NCBI RefSeq assembly: GCF_000421145.1
Contig: NZ_ATWH01000004.1
Coordinates: forward strand, 186,001 to 250,000
Direction: 5' to 3'
Source: Glaciibacter superstes DSM 21135
GTDB taxonomy: Bacteria; Actinomycetota; Actinomycetes; Actinomycetales; Microbacteriaceae
DNA: 64,000 nucleotides
This document shows, piece by piece, positions 34,732 to 43,268 of the stretch. Position numbers and translations under genes: made by a program. Position 1 is the stretch's first letter. The number at the start of each line of letters is the position of its first letter. The notes under the pieces were generated by a model. That model was not told where the DNA came from. It did not search any database and saw nothing but the letters and a program-made list of their open reading frames with translations.

Positions 34732-35723
34732 CGCGATGTGACCCTCACTCTCGGATCGAGAACCGTGTACAGGATGTCAACGATCACGTTCCCGAAGACG
34801 ACGAAGAGCGCAGCAAGCAGGGTGACTCCCATGATGACCGGCTGGTCGTTCTTGGCGATCGAGTCCGCTGCAAGCTTTCCGACTCCGTTCAGCCCGAAGA
34901 CGGTCTCGGTGATCAGAGCACCTCCGAGGAGACCGGCGAAGTCCATCCCGAACAGCGTCACGACAGGGGTGAGCGCCGGCCGGAGCGCGTGCCTCCTGAG
35001 GATCAACGGAGCGGCCAGTCCTTTCGCCCGGGCGGTCCGCATGAAGTTCTCGCCGAGGGTGTCGATCACATTCGTGCGCACCAGCCTGGCGTACATGGAT
35101 GCATAGGCGAACGCGAGCACCAGCCACGGCATGAGGTAGGACTGGAACCACAACAGCGGATTCTCGCCGAACTCCACCGCGGTCGGGAAGGGCAGGATCT
35201 GCAGTTGCACCACAAGCACGTACTGCAGGATCAGGGCGACGAAGTAGTTCGGCAGGCTTATGCCGCCGAGCGCGACCATCATCGCGCCGCGATCCCACCA
35301 GGTTCCCTGCTTCACAGCGGAGAGCAGACCGCCGCCGATTCCGGCGAGCAACCACAGCACAGCGGCACCGATGGCGAGCGTCGCGCTCACTGGGAACCGG
35401 CTGGTGATCATGTTCGTGACCGACTCGTTGGTCTGGAAGCTGAAACCGAGGCAGGGCGCGGCACAGTCGATCGCCGATGGACCATCGCCGTAACTGCGGC
35501 CGGCGACGAGACCGCGCAAGAACTCCCAGTACTGCACCCAGAACGGCTGGTCGAGACCGAGCTGACCGCGAATCTGGTCGATCCTCTCCGGCGTGCAGGT
35601 CTTGCCGCAGATCAGCACAGCCGGGTCAGGCGAGAGCAGGAAGAAGATGGCGTAGGTGAACAGGCTGATGAGGAGCAGGATGCCGAGGGCCGACAGGATC
35701 CGGCGCAACAGGTAGAGGACCAT
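34728..35723 (-). CDS. Peptide ABC transporter permease (DppB type)
   Basis: A 331-residue permease with six spans, beginning MVLYLLRRILSALGILLLIS. The first external loop is long and holds four cysteines (LICGKTCTPER and AIDCAAPCLG), suggesting two disulfides. The EAA loop is MRTARAKGLAAPLILRRHALRPAL near residue 245. The ATG at 35723 shares a base with the DppC stop; a far longer overlapping frame is an artefact. Confidence 0.92.
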   Translation of the reverse strand: MVLYLLRRILSALGILLLISLFTYAIFFLLSPDPAVLICGKTCTPERIDQIRGQLGLDQPFWVQYWEFLRGLVAGRSYGDGPSAIDCAAPCLGFSFQTNESVTNMITSRFPVSATLAIGAAVLWLLAGIGGGLLSAVKQGTWWDRGAMMVALGGISLPNYFVALILQYVLVVQLQILPFPTAVEFGENPLLWFQSYLMPWLVLAFAYASMYARLVRTNVIDTLGENFMRTARAKGLAAPLILRRHALRPALTPVVTLFGMDFAGLLGGALITETVFGLNGVGKLAADSIAKNDQPVIMGVTLLAALFVVFGNVIVDILYTVLDPRVRVTSR

Positions 35724-36682
35724 CAGGCGGCATCTCCCGCGTCGAGTGCCTTCTGGAGGTGATCGCCGAAGACGGTGAACGAAAGCACGGTGAGGAAGAG
35801 GAAGGTTCCCGGAATCAGGAAGAACATCGGATCGACCGTGTACCAGCCGACCGCACTCGCGATCATCTGACCCCAGGACGGTGTCGGCGGCATGACACCG
35901 ACACCGAGGAAGGAGAGTCCGGCTTCTGTGCCGATGTAGCCGGGCACGGCGAGTGTGGCCAGGACGATAATGGTCCCCCGGAGGTTCGGGAGAACCTCTC
36001 GGGAGACGATCCGCCAGTTGCCTGCGCCGCTGGCTCGTGCGGCTTCGACGAACTCGCGGTTCTTCAGCGACATCGTCTGTCCGCGGATGACCCTGGCGAC
36101 GTATGGCCAGCCGAAGATGCTGAGCACGATGACCAGCAACGCCGGCCTGTTCCCTGCCGGCAGTGCCGAAAGCAGGGCGATCATGAAGATCAGTGCTGGA
36201 AACGCCATCAGGAAGTCCATGACGCGGGAGATCACCTGGTCGGCCCAGCCGCCGTAGAAACCGGCGACCATTCCGAGCACGACGCCGACGACGGTGGTCA
36301 CCAGGGTGGCTGAGACGGCGATGAGCAGGGAGACCTGGGCGCCCTGCGCAATCCGCGCGAAGATGTCCCGGCCGTTCTGCGGCTCGACCCCGAACCAGTG
36401 CTCTGCACTGATTCCGCCGAGCGGCCCGATCGGGATGCCGCCGAGATCGGCGTTGATTGCTTCTGGGTCGTATGTGTACGGCCCCCAGCCCGTGATGCTC
36501 GCCAGCACCGGCGCAAGTGCCGCCAGCAGCACGACGGCCACGATGTACGCGACACTGAGGACAACCGCCGGGGAGCGGCGGAGGGTGGAGATGACGCGTC
36601 GGGCCGGGGTGGGAGCGCCGCCGCCAGGCGACGCTCCCACCGTGTCGACCTCGATGGCCAGCTGACTGGGAGCCGTCGACAT
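35723..36682 (-). CDS. Peptide ABC transporter permease (DppC type)
   Basis: A 319-residue permease with the DppC-type N-terminal cytoplasmic tail, then six spans. EHWFGVEPQNGRDIFARIAQGAQVSL is the family's conserved periplasmic block (residues about 110-135), and FVEAARASGAGNWRIVSREVLPNL is the EAA loop. It begins 6 bp after the binding-protein stop. Confidence 0.93.
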   Translation of the reverse strand: MSTAPSQLAIEVDTVGASPGGGAPTPARRVISTLRRSPAVVLSVAYIVAVVLLAALAPVLASITGWGPYTYDPEAINADLGGIPIGPLGGISAEHWFGVEPQNGRDIFARIAQGAQVSLLIAVSATLVTTVVGVVLGMVAGFYGGWADQVISRVMDFLMAFPALIFMIALLSALPAGNRPALLVIVLSIFGWPYVARVIRGQTMSLKNREFVEAARASGAGNWRIVSREVLPNLRGTIIVLATLAVPGYIGTEAGLSFLGVGVMPPTPSWGQMIASAVGWYTVDPMFFLIPGTFLFLTVLSFTVFGDHLQKALDAGDAA

Positions 36683-36688
36683 CAGGTA

Positions 36689-38383
36689 TTACTCCGGAAC
36701 GCTCGCGAGGCCGACTGAGACGTAGTCGATGCCGCCGGAGAATCCAGCGTGCGAATACGCCCCGGCGATGTTGGAACCGACGACCATGACGGTCTTCTCG
36801 AACAGGAGCGGAACCGCGGGAGCGAGTTCCAGGATCTGCTCGTCGAGTGCGCCCCATGCCTTGTTCGCTTCGTCGACATCCGTCATCGCATTGATCTCAG
36901 TGATGCGCGAGTTGACACCCGGATCGTTCAGCTGGGCGATGTTCGAGTTGCCCTTCTCGTAGATCTGGCTTCCCTCGAAGAGCGGCGGAAGGAACGTGGC
37001 ACCGGTCGCCCAGTCTGGGCACCAGCCGGTGATGGCAGCATCGTTCTGCTGCGTCGTGGTGCCGATGACCTCGTAGTAAGTGGAAGTGTCGATCAAGTTG
37101 AAGTTCACGGTGATCCCGGCCTTGGCCAGCGACTGCTGAACGGCCTCCGCCTGCGCCTGCATCTTCGGCTGGTTACGGATGTCCATGGTGAATTCGATCC
37201 CGTCCGGGTACCCGGCTTCCGTGAGGAGCGACTTGGCCTTCTCTGGGTCGCCCTTGTCGTCGTCGCTCTGGTACAGGTTGAACTCCGTCTGTCCGGCCAC
37301 TGTCGGCGGCAACATGGTGTTCGCGACGTCGGCCAGAAGCGTTCCGCCTGTTCCGGACTGCACAGAAACCTTGTCGACGGCGTAGCTGATCGCCTGCCGA
37401 ACGAGCGGGTCGCTCATGACCTCTTTTGTCGTGTTCAGGCCGAGGTATGTGGTGCACCCCTGGATGCCGGAGATCGTGCGTTCCTTGATCTCATCGGTCT
37501 GGATGCGGGGGATGGACGCTGCCTGCACCGAGCCGGCGATCGCGTCCTTGTCGTCGCCCTGGCCGGCGATCATGCGCTCATCGACAGTTGAGCTGTCGAG
37601 CCCGAAGGTCCACACGAAGGAGTCCGGGTATGCCTTGCGCACCTCGTCGGTCTTGGGGTCCCAGTGCTCGTTCCGCACCAGCACCAGTTCAGAACCGCGC
37701 TGGTAGCTCTCGACCCGGTACGGGCCGGAGGCGATCGGCTGCTGGTCGACGCTGGTGGCGGTGACGTCGCCGTCCGCCGGGAATGGGACGAACACGTTCT
37801 GGCCGACGGCGCTGGCGAAGTCCGCGAACGGCTTGCTCAGGGAGAAGACGATGGTCTTGTCGTCTGGCGTCTGGATGGCCGGCATGTCACCGGAGATGTA
37901 TGGCCCCTGGTAGTCGTCGGCGCCGGCCAGGAGAATGCGCGCATAGGGAGAACCGATGGCCAACGCAGGGTCGAACGCGCGCTCGACGCCGAACTTCACG
38001 TCGGCGCTCGTGATCGGTGAGCCGTCTTCGAAGAAGATGTCGTCCTTGAGAGTGAACGTCCACTCTGTGGCATCCGCATTCGGCGTGCCGAGGTCGGTCG
38101 CGAGGTCAGGCACCATCTCCGTGCCCTCGGCTCCCTCGCCGGTGGACTGGGTAGTGAGCGTGCGATAAATCAGCCGGTACATGTTGTTGACCCCGCCGTC
38201 GAAGCCCATGGTGGGGTCGAGGTGGGAGAAGTCGGCGTTCTGGAGCACGTGGAGTGTGCCACCTTTTACGGGTTCACCGCTGACGCCGTTCCCGTTCTGG
38301 GCTGTGGACCCACCGGCGGTGCATCCGGTCAGGGCAAGGGCTGCAGTGAGGGCTATGCCCAGCACCGCGTAGCGCTTCTTCAT
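36689..38383 (-). CDS. Peptide ABC transporter substrate-binding lipoprotein (family 5)
   Basis: A 564-residue receptor with lipobox LALTGCTA near residue 22. Family 5 hallmarks include GGTLHVLQNADFSHLDPTMG at the mature N-terminus, WTFTLKDDIFFEDGSPITSADVKFGVERAF near 125, and AYPDSFVWTFGL. The ATG at 38383 follows GAGAGAAG. It sits 73 bp downstream of the second GH127 gene and heads the peptide-importer genes, so arabinosylated Hyp-rich peptides are the inferred ligand. Confidence 0.92.
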   Translation of the reverse strand: MKKRYAVLGIALTAALALTGCTAGGSTAQNGNGVSGEPVKGGTLHVLQNADFSHLDPTMGFDGGVNNMYRLIYRTLTTQSTGEGAEGTEMVPDLATDLGTPNADATEWTFTLKDDIFFEDGSPITSADVKFGVERAFDPALAIGSPYARILLAGADDYQGPYISGDMPAIQTPDDKTIVFSLSKPFADFASAVGQNVFVPFPADGDVTATSVDQQPIASGPYRVESYQRGSELVLVRNEHWDPKTDEVRKAYPDSFVWTFGLDSSTVDERMIAGQGDDKDAIAGSVQAASIPRIQTDEIKERTISGIQGCTTYLGLNTTKEVMSDPLVRQAISYAVDKVSVQSGTGGTLLADVANTMLPPTVAGQTEFNLYQSDDDKGDPEKAKSLLTEAGYPDGIEFTMDIRNQPKMQAQAEAVQQSLAKAGITVNFNLIDTSTYYEVIGTTTQQNDAAITGWCPDWATGATFLPPLFEGSQIYEKGNSNIAQLNDPGVNSRITEINAMTDVDEANKAWGALDEQILELAPAVPLLFEKTVMVVGSNIAGAYSHAGFSGGIDYVSVGLASVPE

Positions 38384-38456
38384 GGATTCTTCTCTCTCGT
38401 TGTGGGGCGAACGCCCCGGTGGGTGAAGCGGGGAAGGGCTGTGAAGCGGGGACAGG

Positions 38457-40406
38457 CTATGGACGTCGCAGCCAGACGCGCATCGCGAGGGCCTCGCGGT
38501 TTCCCCACAGGTAGTAGGGCACAAGGGTGACCGTCGTCGTCGGTTCCCCCGGCTTCGGCGCGGAGACGCTCTCGGCGAGTTCGGGATAGAGCGCGCGCCC
38601 GGGTGTGTCAACCGCAGCGGGCACACTGATGATCACGGTTTCCGGAGCATCTCCGCTCAGTTGCGCGCTGGAGAGCTCTGCCGCCTTCACCCACGCAGGA
38701 TCGACGACCAGGTCATCGAGGTCGTACTCGTTGTCCTGCTGCTCTGCGCTGTAGACGACAGGGCCGCGGGCGATACTCAGCGTTCCGCGAGTGGCGTCCA
38801 GGTGCGGATGCGACCCGTGCGCCCGAACCGGCATCGGAAGCGTGAGCACGATCAGGTCACCGGCGGAGAATGAGCGTGTCAGTCGCAGCCATCCGTTTTC
38901 CGATGCATCCGCGGCCGGCGTGCCGTTGACGGTGACGGATGCGCCGTGGCACCAGGCAGGGACGCGCAGCGCGATCGTGCGCTCGTCGCCGGGGGAGGCT
39001 TCGACGTGAATCGTGATCTCGCCGTCCAGCGGGTAGCTGGTGCGGATGCCCAGTTCGAGCCCGTCGTGTGTGACCGATGCGTCGCCGTACTGGGCGAGGT
39101 AGAGTGCGTCGGCATCGGACGCCGCGAAGTAGTCCTGCAGTTCGGCATTCCAGCGGATGATGTTCGGCGGGCAGCAGGGGCACACGAACCAGGCGCGACG
39201 CAGGAGCTCGCCATCGGGTTCGGCACCGGTGCGCTGCTGGTGGTCTGGGCGGCGCTGCAATGGGTTGTCGTAGAAGAAGGCACAACCGTCTGCCGACAGG
39301 CCGGCGGCGTAGGCATTGAACAGGACGATCTCAAAGACATCAAGATAGTGCGCGTCGCCGGTAGCGATGAACAGTCGCCAGGCCCACTGCATGGTGCCGA
39401 TCGCAGCGCACGTCTCGCTGTATGAGCGCTCAGACGGAAGCTCGTAGCGGTCGCCGATCGCTTCGTCGGAGTGACGGCTGCCGAGGCCTCCGGTCACGTA
39501 GAGCTTGGTCTCCACCATGTCGTCCCACAGCCGGATGACCGATGCGAGCAGTTCGGCATCGCCCGCTTCAATGGCGACATCGGTTGCGCCCGCGGCGAGA
39601 TAGACCATCCGAACGGCATGACCGGTGACCGAGTCGAGCTCGCGGAGAGGCGCGTTGTCCTGGAAGTACTCGGCGGGGAAGACGCTCAGTGCGACGGTTC
39701 CATGGCCCCGCCGGTCGATGAAAAGTTTCGCGAGTTGCAGGTAGCGTGCCTCGCTGGTGGTGCGATAGAGCTCAACGAGGGCCATCTCCACCTCGGGGTG
39801 CCCTGGCACTTCTTCTTCGCCGCCGGGTCCGAATTTCGCCACGGCGAGGTCCGCGAAACGCACAGCCACATCGAGCAGCCGGTTGTCGCCGAGCTGCCTG
39901 GACGCGGCAACGGCGGCCTGGATGAGGTGACCGAGGTTGTACAGCTCATGTCCCCATGACAGGTCTTCCCATGGCTGCTTCACGATACCAGGGTGCTGGA
40001 AGTAGGAATTCAGATAGCCGTCGTCGGCCTGCGCGGCTTCGATGAGCGCAACAGACTCCTCAAAGAACTCCCGTGAGGCCTCATCCGCGCTGGGGCGAGC
40101 GAGTTCATAGGCGAGCCCTTCCAGCGTCTTGAACACATCGGTGTCGAGAAACGGGTAACGGCCGCGGAACGCCGCATCACCGGACTCGGCGATGGTGCGC
40201 AAGTTATCGAGGTTGCCGGACTCTCTCAGCTGCCGAATGGTGTGGGGAACGGTTGCGGCACGGTTGCGCTGCTGCCACCCGGCCAAAACTCCATCGGCGA
40301 TGATCACATCGGATGAGGGCAGCGGTCGCACCCGACCGGAACCCGTGGTGACGGCGGGCAGAGTCGTTGCTACGACGCCGCTGATATTGACTTCACTGTC
40401 GTTCAT
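38457..40406 (-). CDS. GH127 beta-L-arabinofuranosidase (paralogue 2)
   Basis: A 649-residue intracellular GH127 enzyme. E315 (HSDEAIG) is the acid/base; E331 and C333 (SETCAA) and C411-C412 (PCCPPN) form the zinc-thiolate site. The spacing matches paralogue 1 and the reference HypBA1. The ATG at 40406 has AAGGGGAT upstream; a longer frame starts inside the operator region. It leads an operon with a peptide importer, proline iminopeptidase and aminopeptidase P, so it probably strips beta-L-arabinofuranose from imported Hyp-glycopeptides before they are cut. Three operator-like palindromes lie immediately upstream. Confidence 0.93.
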   Translation of the reverse strand: MNDSEVNISGVVATTLPAVTTGSGRVRPLPSSDVIIADGVLAGWQQRNRAATVPHTIRQLRESGNLDNLRTIAESGDAAFRGRYPFLDTDVFKTLEGLAYELARPSADEASREFFEESVALIEAAQADDGYLNSYFQHPGIVKQPWEDLSWGHELYNLGHLIQAAVAASRQLGDNRLLDVAVRFADLAVAKFGPGGEEEVPGHPEVEMALVELYRTTSEARYLQLAKLFIDRRGHGTVALSVFPAEYFQDNAPLRELDSVTGHAVRMVYLAAGATDVAIEAGDAELLASVIRLWDDMVETKLYVTGGLGSRHSDEAIGDRYELPSERSYSETCAAIGTMQWAWRLFIATGDAHYLDVFEIVLFNAYAAGLSADGCAFFYDNPLQRRPDHQQRTGAEPDGELLRRAWFVCPCCPPNIIRWNAELQDYFAASDADALYLAQYGDASVTHDGLELGIRTSYPLDGEITIHVEASPGDERTIALRVPAWCHGASVTVNGTPAADASENGWLRLTRSFSAGDLIVLTLPMPVRAHGSHPHLDATRGTLSIARGPVVYSAEQQDNEYDLDDLVVDPAWVKAAELSSAQLSGDAPETVIISVPAAVDTPGRALYPELAESVSAPKPGEPTTTVTLVPYYLWGNREALAMRVWLRRP

Positions 40407-40428
40407 CCGAACCAATCCCCTTGTACGG

Positions 40429-40487
40429 TGTGACACATCACACTATCTTGTGACCGTTCACAAATGTAATGGGTGACATATTACATT
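40429..40487. promoter_or_regulatory. Array of three operator palindromes upstream of GH127 paralogue 2
   Basis: TGTGACACATCACA (40429-40442), TTGTGACCGTTCACAA (40448-40463) and GGTGACATATTACATT (40472-40487) share the form GTGA-N4-T(C/T)AC. Centres are 20 and 23 bp apart, about two helical turns, which suits cooperative binding on one DNA face. The second is a perfect palindrome outside its N4 core. The GntR gene nearby is the likeliest source of the regulator. A CRP site would need N6 rather than N4. Confidence 0.6.
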
Positions 40488-40571
40488 CGCATTACGAGAT
40501 GTGCACACTCAGGGATTCGGCGTAATTTCGCGGTCAGAATCGGCGCGCGTTCTCGTTGCCGGCGGGTCAGA

Positions 40572-41243
40572 TCAGCCCTCTGACGGGGAACCGGACCACC
40601 AGCCGACGACGTGCTCGAGGTGGCGAATTGTCAGCGCCTCAAGGGCCTCGCCGTCTCCAGCCTCGATGAGATCGAGCATCTCCAGATGCTCCCTGGCGGA
40701 TTCGGGCAACTCGTGGCTCTTCGTCATTCTCGCCAGGTTCACCATGCGGGTCTGCGAGCGCAGCTCGCGCACCATCTCGACCAGGCGATCGTTGCCGTAC
40801 AGCGCGAGAAGGCCGAGATGGAAGTCGCGATCGCGTTCGATGAAACCGGTGAGGTTCGCCTCATCGGCGTGCACCACGATCTCTCTGGCCAGTGCACGCC
40901 ACTGGGGAATGGTCTCGAGCGGGAACCTCCCGGCCAGCGAGCGCATGGCGGGAGCTTCGAGGAGCTGGCGCAATTCGATGATGTCTTTGAGGTCCTGCTC
41001 GCTGACCTCGGTCACGCGAAAGCCCTTGTTTCGCACCGACGCGACAAAGCCTCGCTGTTCCAGGTCGAGCATGGCTTCACGCACCGGCGTGGCAGACACC
41101 GCGAACTGGGCGGCGAGCGTCGGCACAGAGACAAGGGTGCCCGGCGCGAGCTCTCCGGAGACGATGGCGGCCGACAACGACTCGCCAATCCGATCGCGCA
41201 GGCTCGCGACCTGCTCCACTTTTTGAATCGCCGACACTGCCAT
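40572..41243 (-). CDS. GntR-family regulator, FCD (FadR) subfamily
   Basis: A 223-residue regulator. The winged helix (residues about 15-80) includes PGTLVSVPTLAAQFAVSATPVREAML, and the FCD ligand domain has the metal-binding pattern DRDFH...H near 140 and REHLEML plus RHLEHV near 185-210. The ATG at 41243 follows GGAGGTGGG. It is divergent from the racemase-like operon 64 bp away and its stop lies next to the GH127 operator array, so it probably controls both. Hydroxyproline or a pyrroline carboxylate is a plausible ligand. Confidence 0.9.
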   Translation of the reverse strand: MAVSAIQKVEQVASLRDRIGESLSAAIVSGELAPGTLVSVPTLAAQFAVSATPVREAMLDLEQRGFVASVRNKGFRVTEVSEQDLKDIIELRQLLEAPAMRSLAGRFPLETIPQWRALAREIVVHADEANLTGFIERDRDFHLGLLALYGNDRLVEMVRELRSQTRMVNLARMTKSHELPESAREHLEMLDLIEAGDGEALEALTIRHLEHVVGWWSGSPSEG

Positions 41244-41307
41244 GGACCCACCTCCGGTCAGTTCACTACTATTCGCGAGAACCGCGGGCTCTTACTAGCA
41301 TCATGAT

Positions 41308-42330
41308 ATGTGCCATATTACGAATCGTGTGGAAACAATGGATTACCACACGGCCGGTGAGCCATTTCGCATCGTAGCGGAAGGCCTGCCGCGCATAGAG
41401 GGTCGCACCGTAGCAGAGCGTCGTATCACGGCGCGGGATTCTCCTTCCATCGACGCCTACCGGCAGCTGCTCTGCCGCGAACCACGCGGCCACGCAGACA
41501 TGTACGGTGGCTTCATCGTGCCGCCCGACGACGCCGGCGCCGACTTCGGCGTGCTCTTCTGGCACAACGACGGCTACTCGACCGCCTGCGGACACGGCAC
41601 AATTGCGCTCGGCGTCTGGGCGGTGCAGACCGGGCGCGTCATCGCGGATGCTGACGGCCTGACTCCGGTCACCATCGACGTGCCATCTGGCAGGGTCGTC
41701 GCCCACGTGCGCCAGTCGGCCGGCCAGATCACCGGAGTCGTCTTCGAGAACGTGCCGTCCTATCCGGTGGCCCGCGGCGTCGACGTCAACACCTCGGTCG
41801 GAAAACTCACCGTAGACCTCGCCTTCGGTGGCGCCCTTTATGCCAGCGTCCCGGCATCCGCTCTCGGCCTATCGGTGGCGACGGAACACTCCGAGCGCCT
41901 GCGCGCGGTCGGTCGTGAGATCAAGTGGGCCCTGAACGACAGTGAGCTGGCGCGGCATCCGGATGACGACAGACTCAGCGGCGTGTACGGCACCATCATC
42001 TTCGATGACCTGGGTGACACCGACGCCGGTCCGCACCAGCGCAACGTCACCGTGTTCGCCGACGGACGCATCGATCGTTCGCCGTGCGGCTCCGGCACTG
42101 CGGCGAGGGTCGCACTGCTCGCCGATTCCGGACGACTCGGAGCCGGGCAGGTACTCACCCACGACTCGATCGTGGGCACCAGGTTTCTCGGTCGCGCGCG
42201 TCCGGCGCCGGGGAGCGACATGCCTGGCGCTGTCATCCCCGAGGTCGAGGGCATGGCCTACCAGACCGGAACGCACTCATTCACCCTCGACCCGGGCGAC
42301 TCGCTCGAGACAGGATTCGTTCTCTCATGA
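41308..42330 (+). CDS. Proline racemase-superfamily enzyme (paralogue 2, hydroxyproline epimerase or trans-3-Hyp dehydratase-like)
   Basis: A 340-residue protein. Cys94 (STACGHGTIAL) and Cys260 (DRSPCGSGTAAR) are both present, so it retains the two-cysteine pair of racemases and epimerases. Yet the block EPRGHADMYGGF with WHNDGYSTACGH resembles trans-3-hydroxy-L-proline dehydratases, which normally have Thr at the second site. The function is therefore open between the two. The start at 41308 places the operator-like TGCCATATTACG inside the first codons; a later ATG at 41338 would cut into the first strand. It is cotranslated with the reductase at 42327 through an ATGA overlap. Confidence 0.82.
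   Translation: MCHITNRVETMDYHTAGEPFRIVAEGLPRIEGRTVAERRITARDSPSIDAYRQLLCREPRGHADMYGGFIVPPDDAGADFGVLFWHNDGYSTACGHGTIALGVWAVQTGRVIADADGLTPVTIDVPSGRVVAHVRQSAGQITGVVFENVPSYPVARGVDVNTSVGKLTVDLAFGGALYASVPASALGLSVATEHSERLRAVGREIKWALNDSELARHPDDDRLSGVYGTIIFDDLGDTDAGPHQRNVTVFADGRIDRSPCGSGTAARVALLADSGRLGAGQVLTHDSIVGTRFLGRARPAPGSDMPGAVIPEVEGMAYQTGTHSFTLDPGDSLETGFVLS
41311..41322. promoter_or_regulatory. Candidate GntR operator at the start of the racemase-like operon
   Basis: TGCCATATTACG matches TGACATATTACA at 40474 in 10 of 12 positions. It is preceded by ATGATATG, making a partial palindrome (ATATGTGCCATAT). It overlaps the predicted start codon region and lies 68 bp from the divergent GntR gene, fitting autoregulation and repression. 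Confidence 0.5.
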
Positions 42331-43268
42331 CCGAAGCCCTCCCCTGGATCTCCGCCGACGACGTCTTCGCTCGCGTCGGGTTCGGCGACGCAATCCGTGC
42401 GCTCCAGCGCGATCTGACCGCCGGCCTCGACCCGTCCGCTGACTTCAGCCGCAGCATCCTGGACGTCGACAGCGGGCAATTGCTTCTCATGCCGTCACGG
42501 TCCTCTGAGTTCGTGGGCGTCAAGGTCGCCACCGTGGCCCCTGGCAATCCCGCTGTCGGCAAGGAGCGCATCCAGGGCGTGTACCTGCTGATGGATGCGG
42601 CGACGCTGAGCCCGGTCGCCCTCCTTGACGGCACTGCGCTAACCACCCTGCGCACTCCGGCGGTCTCTGCCGCGGTGGCGGACCGTCTTGCACCGAACGA
42701 GGTCGACCAACTCGTCGTGTTCGGTTCTGGGCCGCAGGCCTGGGGCCACATCGAGGCGATGCGGGCCATCCGTTCTCTTGGCCGCGTATCGGTCGTCGGT
42801 CGGGACAAGGGTCGCGCTGCTGCGCTGGCCGCGCGTGTTCAGGAGAGCGGTCTTGAAGCTCGGGTGGGGTCGGCGGAAGACGTCCGCACTGCCCAGATCA
42901 TCGTCTGCGCGACCACGGCGCGGGAGCCCCTTTTCGATGGTTCGCTGGTCCCAGACGATTCCTGCTCGATCGCTGTCGGGTCACATGAACCGGATGCGCG
43001 TGAGCTCCCGTCTGCACTCATGGCAAGGGCGCAGATCGTCGTTGAAGACACGGCGGTCGCCATGCGCGAGGGTGGCGACGTGCTCATCCCGATCGGAGAA
43101 GGGCTGCTCGACGCTGCATCGCTCGTGCCGATGCGGGGCATCATCACCGGGACGGTGGCGGTCGACCACTCTCGCCCACGGGTATTCACCAGTTCCGGGA
43201 TGTCGTGGGAAGACCTCGTTGTCGCCGGCGAGGTTTATCGCAACGGCCAAAGCGGCGCGACACCGTGA
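42327..43268 (+). CDS. Ornithine cyclodeaminase/mu-crystallin family, probable pyrroline-2-carboxylate reductase
   Basis: A 313-residue protein. The Rossmann motif VVFGSGPQAWGHIEAM is near residue 132 and substrate-contact K66 lies in FVGVKVATV. The family includes ornithine cyclodeaminase, alanine dehydrogenase and the NAD(P)H-dependent pyrroline-2-carboxylate reductase of the trans-3-hydroxyproline pathway. Being sandwiched between two racemase-superfamily genes, with 4-bp overlaps at both ends, favours the last. It would yield L-proline from the product of 3-hydroxyproline dehydration, including that of aconitase X. Confidence 0.82.
   Translation: MTEALPWISADDVFARVGFGDAIRALQRDLTAGLDPSADFSRSILDVDSGQLLLMPSRSSEFVGVKVATVAPGNPAVGKERIQGVYLLMDAATLSPVALLDGTALTTLRTPAVSAAVADRLAPNEVDQLVVFGSGPQAWGHIEAMRAIRSLGRVSVVGRDKGRAAALAARVQESGLEARVGSAEDVRTAQIIVCATTAREPLFDGSLVPDDSCSIAVGSHEPDARELPSALMARAQIVVEDTAVAMREGGDVLIPIGEGLLDAASLVPMRGIITGTVAVDHSRPRVFTSSGMSWEDLVVAGEVYRNGQSGATP

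Noticed and set aside
40448..40463. CRP-type binding site
   Set aside because: The palindrome has a 4-bp core, not the 6-bp core of CRP sites, and a GntR gene is adjacent.
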